A stretch of 64,000 nt of DNA from Chitinibacter bivalviorum (GTDB lineage: Bacteria; Pseudomonadota; Gammaproteobacteria; Burkholderiales; Chitinibacteraceae). The stretch's first letter is position 1, and each line of letters starts with the position of its first letter. The translations under genes were made by a program, and so were the position numbers. Under the pieces are notes generated by a model. The model had not been told where the DNA came from. It worked only from the letters and a program-made list of their open reading frames with translations, and did no database searches. Below, piece by piece: positions 35,670 through 43,375 of this stretch. The DNA lies in contig NZ_CP058627.1 in NCBI RefSeq assembly GCF_013403565.1, positions 2,170,001 through 2,234,000 of the forward strand, read 5' to 3'.

Positions 35670-38320
35670 ATGCACCTCAACCAATCAACCAACAATCTGA
35701 AATAGCTGCTGCATTGTCCTACGTACCAAGCCATGACCGTGACACTTGGGTACTGATGGCAATGGCCGTTAAGTCCGAGCTGGGTGAGGCTGGCTTTGAT
35801 GTCTGGGATAGCTGGAGTGCCACGGCTGAAAACTATCAATCTAAGGCCGCGAAAGCGGTCTGGAAAAGCATCGGAGCCGCTGGCAAGGTAACGATTGCCA
35901 GCTTGTTTAGCACAGCCATTCAGAACGGCTGGAAGCCTAGCAAGCCCTACACCCCGCCGACACCCGAGCAGCGCCAACAGATCGAGGCCGAGCGCCAAGC
36001 CGCACAAGCTGAGGCTGACGCACTGGCCGCACAGCAACGCGCTGAAGCATCGGCCAAAGCCAAGCAACGCTGGGAAGAAGCCAGCACGATCAATGCCGCT
36101 CACCCGTATTTAATCGCCAAGGGGATTAAGCCAATCGGAGCCAAGCAGTTTTACAAAATGCTGGTTCTGCCTCTGCGTGCCAATGGCGAGATTGTGAACC
36201 TGCAATACATCAGCGAAGACGGTACTAAACGTTTCGGCACTGGTGGGCAGGTCAAAGGCACATCACTGGTGCTGGGCAAGCTGCAAGGCGCTGCTGAGGC
36301 GCTATTGTGCGAGGGATGGGCAACCGGCTGCACACTACATGAAGCGACTGGTCTGCCAGTGGTCGTGGCATGGAATGCGGGTAACTTGGCAATGATTGCC
36401 GCCAGGCTAAGTGAAGCATTGCCAGAAATGGCTTTGCGGGTGTGTGGTGATACTGATGCCAGCGGCACAGGCCAGAAGACCGCCAGTGAAGCAGCAATCG
36501 TTCACGGCATGGCGGTATGGTGCGTTCCGGTTTTCACGCCAGAGCTGATCGAGCAGCACACCGCTCAGCACGGCAAAGTCCCTTCTGACTTCAACGACCT
36601 GCATCAATTGGTTGGGCTAGATGCTGTACGAATTCAGCTTACCAATACGATTACGCACGGCGAAAAGGTAGAGGGTAGAGTTCAGCCTAAATCGGTATCT
36701 CTACCGGAAAACGAAGAAAACAACATTTCTCAAAACGTAAGCGAAAATGACTCTACTTTGCTCTACTCAGAGTCAAACAGTTCCGAAGTAGAAATTCTAT
36801 CCTCTACTCCTCTACAGCCCAATAACCACGCGGGTTTCGAGGTAGAGGAAAGGCACTTATCCACAGGAAACGAAAATCTATCCTCTACCTGCAAACCCAA
36901 TAACGGCGCGGGTTGTAGAGGAGTAGAGGATAAACACCCATTTTTAGGGGGTATAGCAGAAACGCACGCAAACGAGGGTGAAAAAAGCCCCAAAACGGAG
37001 GACTTTGACGAAGAAGCTTACATATTACACTTGGCCAATTTAAAGCCTCTGGCCTATGAGCGAGTACGACAAGCGGCCTCTGAAGCATTGCAGACCAGAG
37101 CGAGTGTGCTAGACAAACTGGTGAATGGCGCACGGCGCGAATTGGCTGCACAGCAGGACGATGACAACAGCGGGGTATCCATCCTGTTTGATGACGTTGA
37201 ACCATGGCCTGTGCCTGTTTCCGGTGCTGCCGTGCTGGATGATGCCTTTGCGCTGATGTGCCGCTATGTCATTGCCGACAAAGAGACTATTCGAGCAGCA
37301 ACGCTTTGGACCGCATTAACGTGGTTTGTCGAATACGCGACAGTAATGCCCTTGGCGCTGATTACCGCGCCTGAGAAAAACTGCGGTAAATCGACCTTGC
37401 TCAATGTGCTGGCTAAGCTCTCCAGCCGACCTATTTGGGCTTCAAACATCACCCCCGCAGCCTTATTCCGTGCTGTTGAAAAGTGGAAGCCTTCGCTGTT
37501 TATCGATGAGGCCGACACCTTTATGCGAGACAGCCCCGAGTTGGTCGGCATTATCAACAGCGGCCACACTAGAGACACTGCGTATGTGATTCGCACTGTG
37601 GGCGATGAGCACGAGCCACGGACGTTTGTAACGTGGGGCGCAAAGGCCATTAGCGGGATTGGTGCGCATGGCGTAGCCGATACGATCACCAGCCGCTCAG
37701 TCATTCTGATGATGCGCCGCAAGCTCAAAGGCGAGCGCTGCGAGAATATGCGGCACTACGACCGAGAAGCCTTTGCGATGGTAAAGCGCCAATTTGCTCG
37801 TTGGGCTGATGACAATGGCGAGAACTTCGCAACGATGCGCCCTGAGTTGGACGGATTACACAACCGCACTGCCGACAATTGGGAGCCGCTACTAGCGATT
37901 GCTGACCTTGCTGGTGGGGATTGGCCGAAACAAGCACGCTTGGCAGCGCACAAGCTCACCCATACCGAAGACGATGCGCAAAGCATCAACCAAGAGCTGC
38001 TTGGCGACATTCGTGCAGCATTTGAACGAACGCGCACCGACAAGTTGCACACCTCTGTATTGCTTGAGGAGCTTTGCAAAGACGAGGAATCGGCATGGGC
38101 CACCTATAACCGAGGCCGTCCAGTCACTGCACGGCAACTCTCAAAACGAGTCGCAGAGTTTGGCGTGAAGGCAAGGCAGCTCAAGATTGATTTTGCAAAC
38201 CGCAACGGTTACGAGCTAGCCGACTTTAAGGACGCCTTTGCCCGTTATCTCAGCAATGAGCCCGTACCAGCACAAACCAGCGCAGCACGACATGAGGGTG
38301 ATGACTATGAACTCTTCTGA
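35666..38320 (+). CDS. Element primase-helicase (PriCT_2 - Toprim - DUF3631)
   Basis: This 884-residue protein is the probable replication initiator. It has a PriCT_2-like N-terminus (about 10-90), a zinc-free Toprim region (about 150-300: LLCEGWATG, VVAWNAGNL, RVCGDTDASG) and a DUF3631-like helicase part (about 510-870) with Walker A APEKNCGKSTLL, Walker B-like LFIDEADTF and a sensor segment TWGAKAISGIG. A linker of about 50 residues (residues 378-423) is encoded by the origin-like repeat at 36798-36932. It resembles the alpha protein of P4 in role, though the domains differ. Confidence 0.85.
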   Translation: MNAPQPINQQSEIAAALSYVPSHDRDTWVLMAMAVKSELGEAGFDVWDSWSATAENYQSKAAKAVWKSIGAAGKVTIASLFSTAIQNGWKPSKPYTPPTPEQRQQIEAERQAAQAEADALAAQQRAEASAKAKQRWEEASTINAAHPYLIAKGIKPIGAKQFYKMLVLPLRANGEIVNLQYISEDGTKRFGTGGQVKGTSLVLGKLQGAAEALLCEGWATGCTLHEATGLPVVVAWNAGNLAMIAARLSEALPEMALRVCGDTDASGTGQKTASEAAIVHGMAVWCVPVFTPELIEQHTAQHGKVPSDFNDLHQLVGLDAVRIQLTNTITHGEKVEGRVQPKSVSLPENEENNISQNVSENDSTLLYSESNSSEVEILSSTPLQPNNHAGFEVEERHLSTGNENLSSTCKPNNGAGCRGVEDKHPFLGGIAETHANEGEKSPKTEDFDEEAYILHLANLKPLAYERVRQAASEALQTRASVLDKLVNGARRELAAQQDDDNSGVSILFDDVEPWPVPVSGAAVLDDAFALMCRYVIADKETIRAATLWTALTWFVEYATVMPLALITAPEKNCGKSTLLNVLAKLSSRPIWASNITPAALFRAVEKWKPSLFIDEADTFMRDSPELVGIINSGHTRDTAYVIRTVGDEHEPRTFVTWGAKAISGIGAHGVADTITSRSVILMMRRKLKGERCENMRHYDREAFAMVKRQFARWADDNGENFATMRPELDGLHNRTADNWEPLLAIADLAGGDWPKQARLAAHKLTHTEDDAQSINQELLGDIRAAFERTRTDKLHTSVLLEELCKDEESAWATYNRGRPVTARQLSKRVAEFGVKARQLKIDFANRNGYELADFKDAFARYLSNEPVPAQTSAARHEGDDYELF
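36798..36932 (+). repeat. Origin-like module, copy 2, inside the primase gene
   Basis: Palindrome (36798-36849), DnaA box TTATCCACA (36857-36865) and palindrome (36879-36932) repeat copy 1 (29791-29920) in inverted orientation. The module is in frame with the primase and translates as SSTPLQPNNHAGFEVEE and similar. Confidence 0.75.
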
Positions 38321-39071
38321 TCTTCTTGATGTACTGACCGAGGCAGGCTTATCACTGTCACTCAATGACGATGGCGCACTGAAAGTCACGCCCAAGCCAA
38401 GCCCTGAGCAGTCAGCTTTAATCCGAGCGCACAAGCCCGAGCTGGTGAAACAACTGCAAGGGGGATGGCTGCATATTGCCGATGTGCTTACCGCGGTCAC
38501 TGCTGGTGCTGCACTCAAGAGCATTGGTATTGATACCGAGGTGACGCACTGGCGCTGGCAGGTCACCGGACCAGACGGGGAGTGCCGAGAGGTGCGATGC
38601 CTGCCTGAACCAACCGAGCAGGCCATGCGGGAGCGCTACCCTGATTGCAAGATTGAAGCCCTTCCCGATGATGAGCCATTACCAACCAGTGCAAATTCTG
38701 CATTAGTTGCGACAGACATCAATCTTGATGGCAGCTACGACGAACCCGACCCGCCTGAATGGGAAGGACTATCTGACATGCGCCGTTATCAGTTGCGCCG
38801 TGCTCGTGGCTACGACAATCAGCAAGCCACCAAACAAGCGCTGGCTGCGACAAAGGCGCTGGCTGAGAGTGCAATGAATGATTTGCACACCACTTTGGCC
38901 GACCAGACCCACCAGATCAAAACCCCTGCGAGATTTGTTGACGTGGGCAATTTGCCGATCGGTACGCCGTGTGTATTCAGCAAGATGGTTGGGCAGGATG
39001 AAATGACAGGAAAACGCCGGCTCGTACCGTTCGGAATGCTAAGAGAGGTGAAAAAGAATGACCCCATTTGA
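38307..39071 (+). CDS. TubC-N-like domain protein of the element
   Basis: The 254-residue protein begins with about 55 residues that resemble the TubC N-terminal docking fold (LLDVLTEAGLSLSLNDDG, ALIRAHKPELVKQL), common in element genes next to primases. The rest is polar and unrecognised. I chose the ATG at 38307, 8 bases after GAGGG; ATGs at 38301 and 38292 are alternatives. It overlaps the primase end by 14 bases. Confidence 0.72.
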   Translation: MNSSDLLDVLTEAGLSLSLNDDGALKVTPKPSPEQSALIRAHKPELVKQLQGGWLHIADVLTAVTAGAALKSIGIDTEVTHWRWQVTGPDGECREVRCLPEPTEQAMRERYPDCKIEALPDDEPLPTSANSALVATDINLDGSYDEPDPPEWEGLSDMRRYQLRRARGYDNQQATKQALAATKALAESAMNDLHTTLADQTHQIKTPARFVDVGNLPIGTPCVFSKMVGQDEMTGKRRLVPFGMLREVKKNDPI

Positions 39072-39390
39072 AAGAGATCGATTTGAGACTGCCCTGCTTC
39101 AGTATTCGGAAGCACTTGAATTACATGGTGATGAGAGTGACGAAGCAATCGAAAGCCTGATCACCGTGTTTATGTGCGCACCTCCCGAGTTTTTGGAGGG
39201 TGCGCTGGCAATTTCAAAGCATCTGCAACAACTGCCTACACCACGCGCCTTTAACGACAATAACCAGCCACTCTATGAAATTGCCGATGTTGCAAAGCTA
39301 CTCAATATTGACGAAGAAAAAGCAATTGCTGCATTTCATCGACTCCACAGAGAGCAGCCACAAGAGCTGCCAGTGCATCTGGTTCAGTGA
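39058..39390 (+). CDS. Hypothetical small protein of the element
   Basis: The 110-residue acidic protein overlaps the preceding gene by 14 bases; an AGAGAGGTG site lies before the ATG. Residues 70-100 (LYEIADVAKLLNIDEEKAIA) look like a helix-turn-helix-type fold. Function unknown. Confidence 0.65.
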   Translation: MTPFERDRFETALLQYSEALELHGDESDEAIESLITVFMCAPPEFLEGALAISKHLQQLPTPRAFNDNNQPLYEIADVAKLLNIDEEKAIAAFHRLHREQPQELPVHLVQ

Positions 39391-39399
39391 GGGATATGC

Positions 39400-39876
39400 G
39401 TGAAATTCAGCTCAATTCAAAGCCTGATCGGCTGGGCGTTTCAAATGGATGGCATACCGAATTGCCGTGCGCAGCAGTTCGGAGACCTTCCGCCTGGTAT
39501 GTCCGAATTTTCAATTTATGACCTAAAAGTACAAGCGGCACTCGTTCTAGACAAGGTAAACAAACTGCCTTCAACAGAGCGCGCCCTTATTTGGGTATTG
39601 CACCTTCAGCGAGAAACGGAGATGCGCTATCTGGCCGACAAAACCCCGGGCAAATACGGCATACAAACCGATGTGGATTTAATTCGGAAGTGGACAACCG
39701 GCAAGGGGCATAGCTGCCGTGAAATTGGCGAAAGGCACAACATCAGTGCCACAACTGCTGGACGTTATGAGCGCAAGCTGCAAGAGCTGCTGGATGGATG
39801 GGCGTATCTGGCCTATGCGACGTTGGAGATTCAACACAGGGCAATGCTAGACGAGCTTTTTTATGGGGGAGATTAG
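39400..39876 (+). CDS. Putative helix-turn-helix protein of the element
   Basis: The 158-residue protein starts at a GTG six bases after GAGGGA. Residues 105-130 (GHSCREIGERHNISATTAGR) form a clear helix-turn-helix, as in late-gene activators and antiterminators of phages. It is the last gene of the alpA-primase operon, so it may control late functions or a helper phage, which is inference. Confidence 0.65.
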   Translation: MKFSSIQSLIGWAFQMDGIPNCRAQQFGDLPPGMSEFSIYDLKVQAALVLDKVNKLPSTERALIWVLHLQRETEMRYLADKTPGKYGIQTDVDLIRKWTTGKGHSCREIGERHNISATTAGRYERKLQELLDGWAYLAYATLEIQHRAMLDELFYGGD

Positions 39877-39887
39877 GACTTATGCGG

Positions 39888-40005
39888 CAAGTACGCGCGT
39901 GCGCGCGAGAAGGTACTTTTGGCACAAGTACGCGCGCGTGCGCGAGGCGTTACTTTCCATGTACAAGGCAAGGAATACGCGGAGCAATACGCGCGCGCAC
40001 GCGAG
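39888..40005. repeat. Three alternating purine-pyrimidine CG repeats
   Basis: Copies at about 39888-39909, 39925-39946 and 39986-40005 read CAA(G)TACGCGCG followed by (C)GYGCGCGAG. Alternating CG of this length can adopt Z-DNA. Confidence 0.7.
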
Positions 40006-40220
40006 GCTAGGCACAGTGCGAAAACAGCAAGCTCTATTGGCGCACGCCTGTTAACAAATGTTGACATACCTGACACCTGAAAAAAGAGGAGTCCAAGCCC
40101 TGTAGCTTCAATCTACTGCCAGCGAAAAAACTGGCAAACAACGGGAGGGCTAAGGGTGCGCCGAATGAATAAATTGCCGTTGCTTGGAGGGGTAAAAAAA
40201 GCCCCTAGCACTTTGGTTAT

Positions 40221-40242
40221 GTACCCCTGCTTTCACCCCTGC
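40221..40242. repeat. Right integrase arm-type repeat
   Basis: It matches 28337-28358 at 20 of 22 positions in the same orientation, about 60 bases inside attR. Confidence 0.55.
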
Positions 40243-40303
40243 TAGCAAAAAATCAAACGAACAACCAAGCAAATATGCGGCTTTCAAGCCACATTGTGAT
40301 AGA

Positions 40304-40317
40304 GGCTCCGAGCACCA
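40304..40317. other. attR core
   Basis: GGCTCCGAGCACCA is identical to the end of tRNA-Leu. It is not part of a complete tRNA here. Confidence 0.85.
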
Positions 40318-40330
40318 CCAAATACATTCA

Positions 40331-40361
40331 AGGGTTTAGCCGCAAGGTTAAGCCCTTTTTT
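40331..40361 (+). terminator. Displaced host terminator of tRNA-Leu
   Basis: A 10-bp stem with two G-T pairs and a GCAA tetraloop is followed by T6. It sits at the right distance from attR to have ended tRNA-Leu before integration. Confidence 0.7.
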
Positions 40362-40459
40362 GTTGCCGCAAAGATTTCCAAAACCAAGACTGCGACACAA
40401 TCACGGCGCACTGCAAAGCCCCTCTCCTTCCCTTTGATTACCGCCCGCAGGCTAAATGA

Positions 40460-41680
40460 CTAAACCTTCGTATGGCGCGGCAATGCAATGGAGATTAGCG
40501 CGGCGAGCGTGATAAATGCCGCCGAAATCCACAGGCAAGCGGTCAAGCCGGATACCTGAAAAACCCAACCCGATAGCACTGTACCGATTAGCCGCCCCAT
40601 CGCATTAGCCATATAGTAAAAACCAACATCCAGCGAAGCGCCGTCTTCTTTGGCATAGCTGACGATCAGATAGCTGTGCAGCGATGAGTTAATTGCAAAC
40701 AGCATACCAAACAGCAACAAGCCCCCCACCAGTATCCATTGCAAATCAATATTTGAATTGACGCCCAGCGCAATACCCGTCGTCAATAAGGCCAATGGGA
40801 TTGCCCAGAGCATTGCGGCGCGTCCATCGGGTACTTTGCCCGCCTTTTTGCCCGTTAAATACGGCGCGAGCGTCTGCACGATGCCGTAACCAATCACCCA
40901 GCAGGCAAAGAATGTCCCTACCGCCCAATCGGCCCAGCCCAGCGTCGTCGCCATAAACACCGGCAGCGCCACGACAAACCATACATCGCGCGCGCCAAAC
41001 AGAAACAGCCGCGCCGCCGACAGGACATTCACTGCACGGCTGCTGGAGAAAATCTCGCCAAACTTGGGTTTGTTTTTCGCCTTGCCCAAGTCGGCTTTCA
41101 AGCTTACCAAACTCGCCACCCACACCAGCAGCAATACCGCCGCCATCGCCCACATCGCGCCTTCAAAGCCCAATGCGGTGAGCAAGACCCCACCGAGGAA
41201 AAACCCGACACCTTTGAGCGCGTTTTTCGAGCCCGTTAGCAGCGCCACCCATTGATACAGCTTACCTTCGGCCGCCGCACTGCCAATAGGAACCAAGGCT
41301 TTGACGCTACTCTTCGCGCTCATTTTATTGAGATCTTTCGCAATACCCGACAGCGCCTGCGCAGCCATCACCCACGGCACGGTCAGCATTGCTGTCGGCA
41401 CGGTCAGCGCCAACAGCGCAATCACTTGAAGCCCAAGACCGATATTCATCGTTTTATTCAAACCAATCCGCGCACCGAGCCAGCCACCGACCAGATTGGT
41501 GACGACGCCAAAAATCTCGTAAAACAGAAACAACAGCGCGATATTGAGCGGACTAAAGCCCAACTGATGAAAATGCAGCACCACCAGCATACGCAATGCG
41601 CCATCAGTCAAGGTGAAGGCCCAATAGTTGCCGGTGATGATTAGGTATTGGCGGACTTGGGGAGAGAGTGTGGTGAGCAT
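40460..41680 (-). CDS. arsJ: Organoarsenical efflux MFS transporter ArsJ
   Basis: ArsJ exports 1-arseno-3-phosphoglycerate, which falls apart outside the cell and releases arsenate. The 406-residue protein has about twelve hydrophobic segments and an N-terminus typical of ArsJ (LSPQVRQYLIITGNYWAFTL). I chose the ATG at 41680, because the upstream ATG at 41728 would put the first residues inside a 49-bp intergenic repeat. Its partner gapdh lies 1.7 kb upstream on the same strand. Confidence 0.88.
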   Translation of the reverse strand: MLTTLSPQVRQYLIITGNYWAFTLTDGALRMLVVLHFHQLGFSPLNIALLFLFYEIFGVVTNLVGGWLGARIGLNKTMNIGLGLQVIALLALTVPTAMLTVPWVMAAQALSGIAKDLNKMSAKSSVKALVPIGSAAAEGKLYQWVALLTGSKNALKGVGFFLGGVLLTALGFEGAMWAMAAVLLLVWVASLVSLKADLGKAKNKPKFGEIFSSSRAVNVLSAARLFLFGARDVWFVVALPVFMATTLGWADWAVGTFFACWVIGYGIVQTLAPYLTGKKAGKVPDGRAAMLWAIPLALLTTGIALGVNSNIDLQWILVGGLLLFGMLFAINSSLHSYLIVSYAKEDGASLDVGFYYMANAMGRLIGTVLSGWVFQVSGLTACLWISAAFITLAALISIALPRHTKV

Positions 41681-41698
41681 TTCATTGTTCAATTTATT

Positions 41699-41747
41699 AG
41701 GTATTGGCTTGCATGCATAGTTTTTCATTGATTACAGAGCAATACAC
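41699..41747. repeat. 49-bp intergenic repeat, copy 5
   Basis: It starts AGGTATTG and ends CAATACAC, is exactly 49 bp long, and lies just upstream of arsJ. Confidence 0.7.
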
Positions 41748-41842
41748 ACAGGGTAACTCAGATCGATCGTCGCCATCAGGCCGTAAACATTGACATACCC
41801 ACATTTACGCAGGGCGTGCAGATTTACCTCGCTTCGCGATAT

Positions 41843-42208
41843 TTAGGACGACCAGTGATTCGGATAATCTCGACCAAACACTATGTTTTTTATCGTACTA
41901 ACGTTAAATGCGGCTAAGTATTTGAAGGTACAAATCAAGAAAAAATACCAAACAACAAAGCCAAACAAAAACAGGAATATGAATAACGCCATTAAAAGAA
42001 AAAAGAATTTGCCGGAGTTTGGTTGATTTATGATTGGAGCGGCTGGATCAACACTAAAGAAACCAGCCAGCTCAACGCCACAATAATAACCAGCAACACC
42101 CATAAATAGAGCACTAAAAACTACGGGTAGCCAAACCAAGATCATTTGGTATCGGAGTTTTAAGTTGGAAAATGCTCGTATTTCATTTTCTCTTTTGCTT
42201 ATGCTCAT
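41843..42208 (-). CDS. Hypothetical small membrane protein
   Basis: The 121-residue protein has two strong hydrophobic stretches (about 22-48 and 65-98) between polar ends. There is no recognised domain. An AAAAAGATGAG context precedes the ATG. AT content is higher than in the flanking genes, which may suggest a recent arrival. Confidence 0.55.
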   Translation of the reverse strand: MSISKRENEIRAFSNLKLRYQMILVWLPVVFSALFMGVAGYYCGVELAGFFSVDPAAPIINQPNSGKFFFLLMALFIFLFLFGFVVWYFFLICTFKYLAAFNVSTIKNIVFGRDYPNHWSS

Positions 42209-42358
42209 CTTTTTACCAGGTGTGTTGGATCAAACAATTGACAGTAATTGCGCCCTTCCCATCTCTGGGTACAGAGCTTTAGTGCATATCGCAGACAAGT
42301 GGAACCACATAATCAAGTATTCACGAATAAGGTAATACTCACTCGACCTACACTCCGA

Positions 42359-42796
42359 TTAAGCCTTCTTTCCCAACTCAGCAGCCACATAACTCGCAAA
42401 TTGATTGAGAATTGCCTGCCAGCCCTCGCGTTGTTGTTCGATCGAATGCGTCATTTCCGCATCAAAGGTCTCGCGCACTAACACGCCATCCGCTGCGGCG
42501 ATAAATTCCACCTGCAAACTACGATCACCAAATTGGCATTCGATTAATTCATGCTCAACGATCTTAGTGTACGTACCCGCAAAATCAAAACCCATGCTGC
42601 CGTCTTTGGCTTCCATGCGCGACGAAAAAGCGCCGCCCACTTGCAAATCAACACTGGCCGCGGTGGTGTGCCAATCATCCGACGCCGCATTCCATTGCAT
42701 GATGGCTGCTGGCGTTGTCCACGCACGCCAAACTGTTTCGATAGGTGCGGCTACTGTAGCTTCAACGGTAATTTTCATTTCAATTCCCTTAGTCAT
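42359..42796 (-). CDS. SRPBCC (AHSA1-type) domain protein
   Basis: The 145-residue protein has the START/Bet v1-like fold of AHSA1 proteins: VEATVAAPIETVWRAWTTP at the N-terminus, then MQWNAASDDWH and a C-terminal helix (GWQAILNQFASYV). A shorter start at the second methionine (MKITVEA) follows AGGGAATTGAA and may be the true one. Such proteins bind hydrophobic ligands; the role here is unknown. Confidence 0.82.
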   Translation of the reverse strand: MTKGIEMKITVEATVAAPIETVWRAWTTPAAIMQWNAASDDWHTTAASVDLQVGGAFSSRMEAKDGSMGFDFAGTYTKIVEHELIECQFGDRSLQVEFIAAADGVLVRETFDAEMTHSIEQQREGWQAILNQFASYVAAELGKKA

Positions 42797-42840
42797 TTTT
42801 CGAGGTATTCACAGCATACCCTACGGTATTGCAGCACTAA

Positions 42841-42931
42841 TCAGCGAGTAGGATGGGTGGAGCGAAGCGATACCCATCGATATGGATGATGGGTATCGCC
42901 AAAAATCGGCTCCACCCATCCTACTCACTGA
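42841..42931. repeat. Long palindromic element of 91 bp
   Basis: Arms 42841-42863 and 42909-42931 match at 22 of 23 positions (GTAGGATGGGTGGAGC core). A second inverted pair inside (GCGATACCCATC / GATGGGTATCGC) makes a nearly full palindrome. It lies between the SRPBCC and monooxygenase-like genes. Confidence 0.8.
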
Positions 42932-42947
42932 TCAGTCGACGCAGAGC

Positions 42948-43256
42948 TTAAACCACCCACGACTCACCCAGCGAATACGCGGTGAATTTTCTATCCAGCA
43001 AACCACAAGCACGCGCCGCGACTCGCCATGGCTCGATGTGCGGTGCAACGAGATGTTGCTGCAATGCGTTGGCGCTAGGCCACAGCTCAGAAAATCGGAT
43101 CAGCCCCGGGTCAAACAGGTCTTCTGCCACATCATAGGCAATGCAGCCATCATGCTGATAGGTGGCTTCGACCAATACCTTCAAATGCGGGCGAACCAGC
43201 ACCAGCTTTTCTGGCGGAAAACGCAAATAGCCGAAGACAGCAACACAGGCATCCAT
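42948..43256 (-). CDS. Antibiotic biosynthesis monooxygenase-like protein (ABM fold)
   Basis: The 102-residue protein has the size and pattern of a dimeric ferredoxin-like ABM protein: GYLRFPPEKL, HDGCIAYDVAEDLFDPG, then FSELWPSANALQQHLVAPH. Members include quinol monooxygenases and many of unknown role. The ATG follows a CAGGAGTAAATC site. It sits between gapdh and the SRPBCC gene on the same strand. Confidence 0.78.
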   Translation of the reverse strand: MDACVAVFGYLRFPPEKLVLVRPHLKVLVEATYQHDGCIAYDVAEDLFDPGLIRFSELWPSANALQQHLVAPHIEPWRVAARACGLLDRKFTAYSLGESWVV

Positions 43257-43314
43257 GATTTACTCCTGCAATTTGATTTGCGTCGAGTAATATCGCCGCA
43301 ACCCAATCTACGTT

Positions 43315-43363
43315 GGGTATATCGCCATAGATCTTATTTAATAGAGCATTGACAATCATACCC
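43315..43363. repeat. 49-bp intergenic repeat, copy 6
   Basis: It starts GGGTATAT and ends TCATACCC, is exactly 49 bp long, and lies just after the gapdh stop on the minus strand. Confidence 0.7.
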
Positions 43364-43375
43364 ATCGATAAATTA

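Larger units (their letters stand above)
39877..40303. other. Right non-coding end of the element
   Basis: No convincing gene is seen. It contains three alternating CG repeats (39888-40005), a short GGGGTAAAAAAAGCCCC inverted repeat near 40190-40206 and the right arm-type site (40221-40242). Confidence 0.6.
28209..40317. mobile_element. Integrated element of about 12.1 kb, P4-like phage satellite candidate
   Basis: The element lies between two 14-bp copies of the tRNA-Leu 3' end. In order it has an integrase, an origin-like non-coding region, a hypothetical gene, alpA, two podovirus-ejection-like genes, an Ash-like ORF, a small ORF, a primase-helicase, three small genes, CG-rich repeats and a right arm site. 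It lacks capsid, terminase, portal and tail genes, and conjugation genes. Integrase plus AlpA plus primase-helicase is the core of P4-like satellites. The satellite reading is inference. Confidence 0.8.

Noticed and set aside
36763..36993. Minus-strand open frame across the primase linker
   Set aside because: It exists because the repeat is palindromic; the plus frame is part of a complete primase.
39863..40054. Arg-rich open frame across the CG repeats
   Set aside because: It overlaps the previous gene without its own clear signals and its sequence only reflects the CG tracts.
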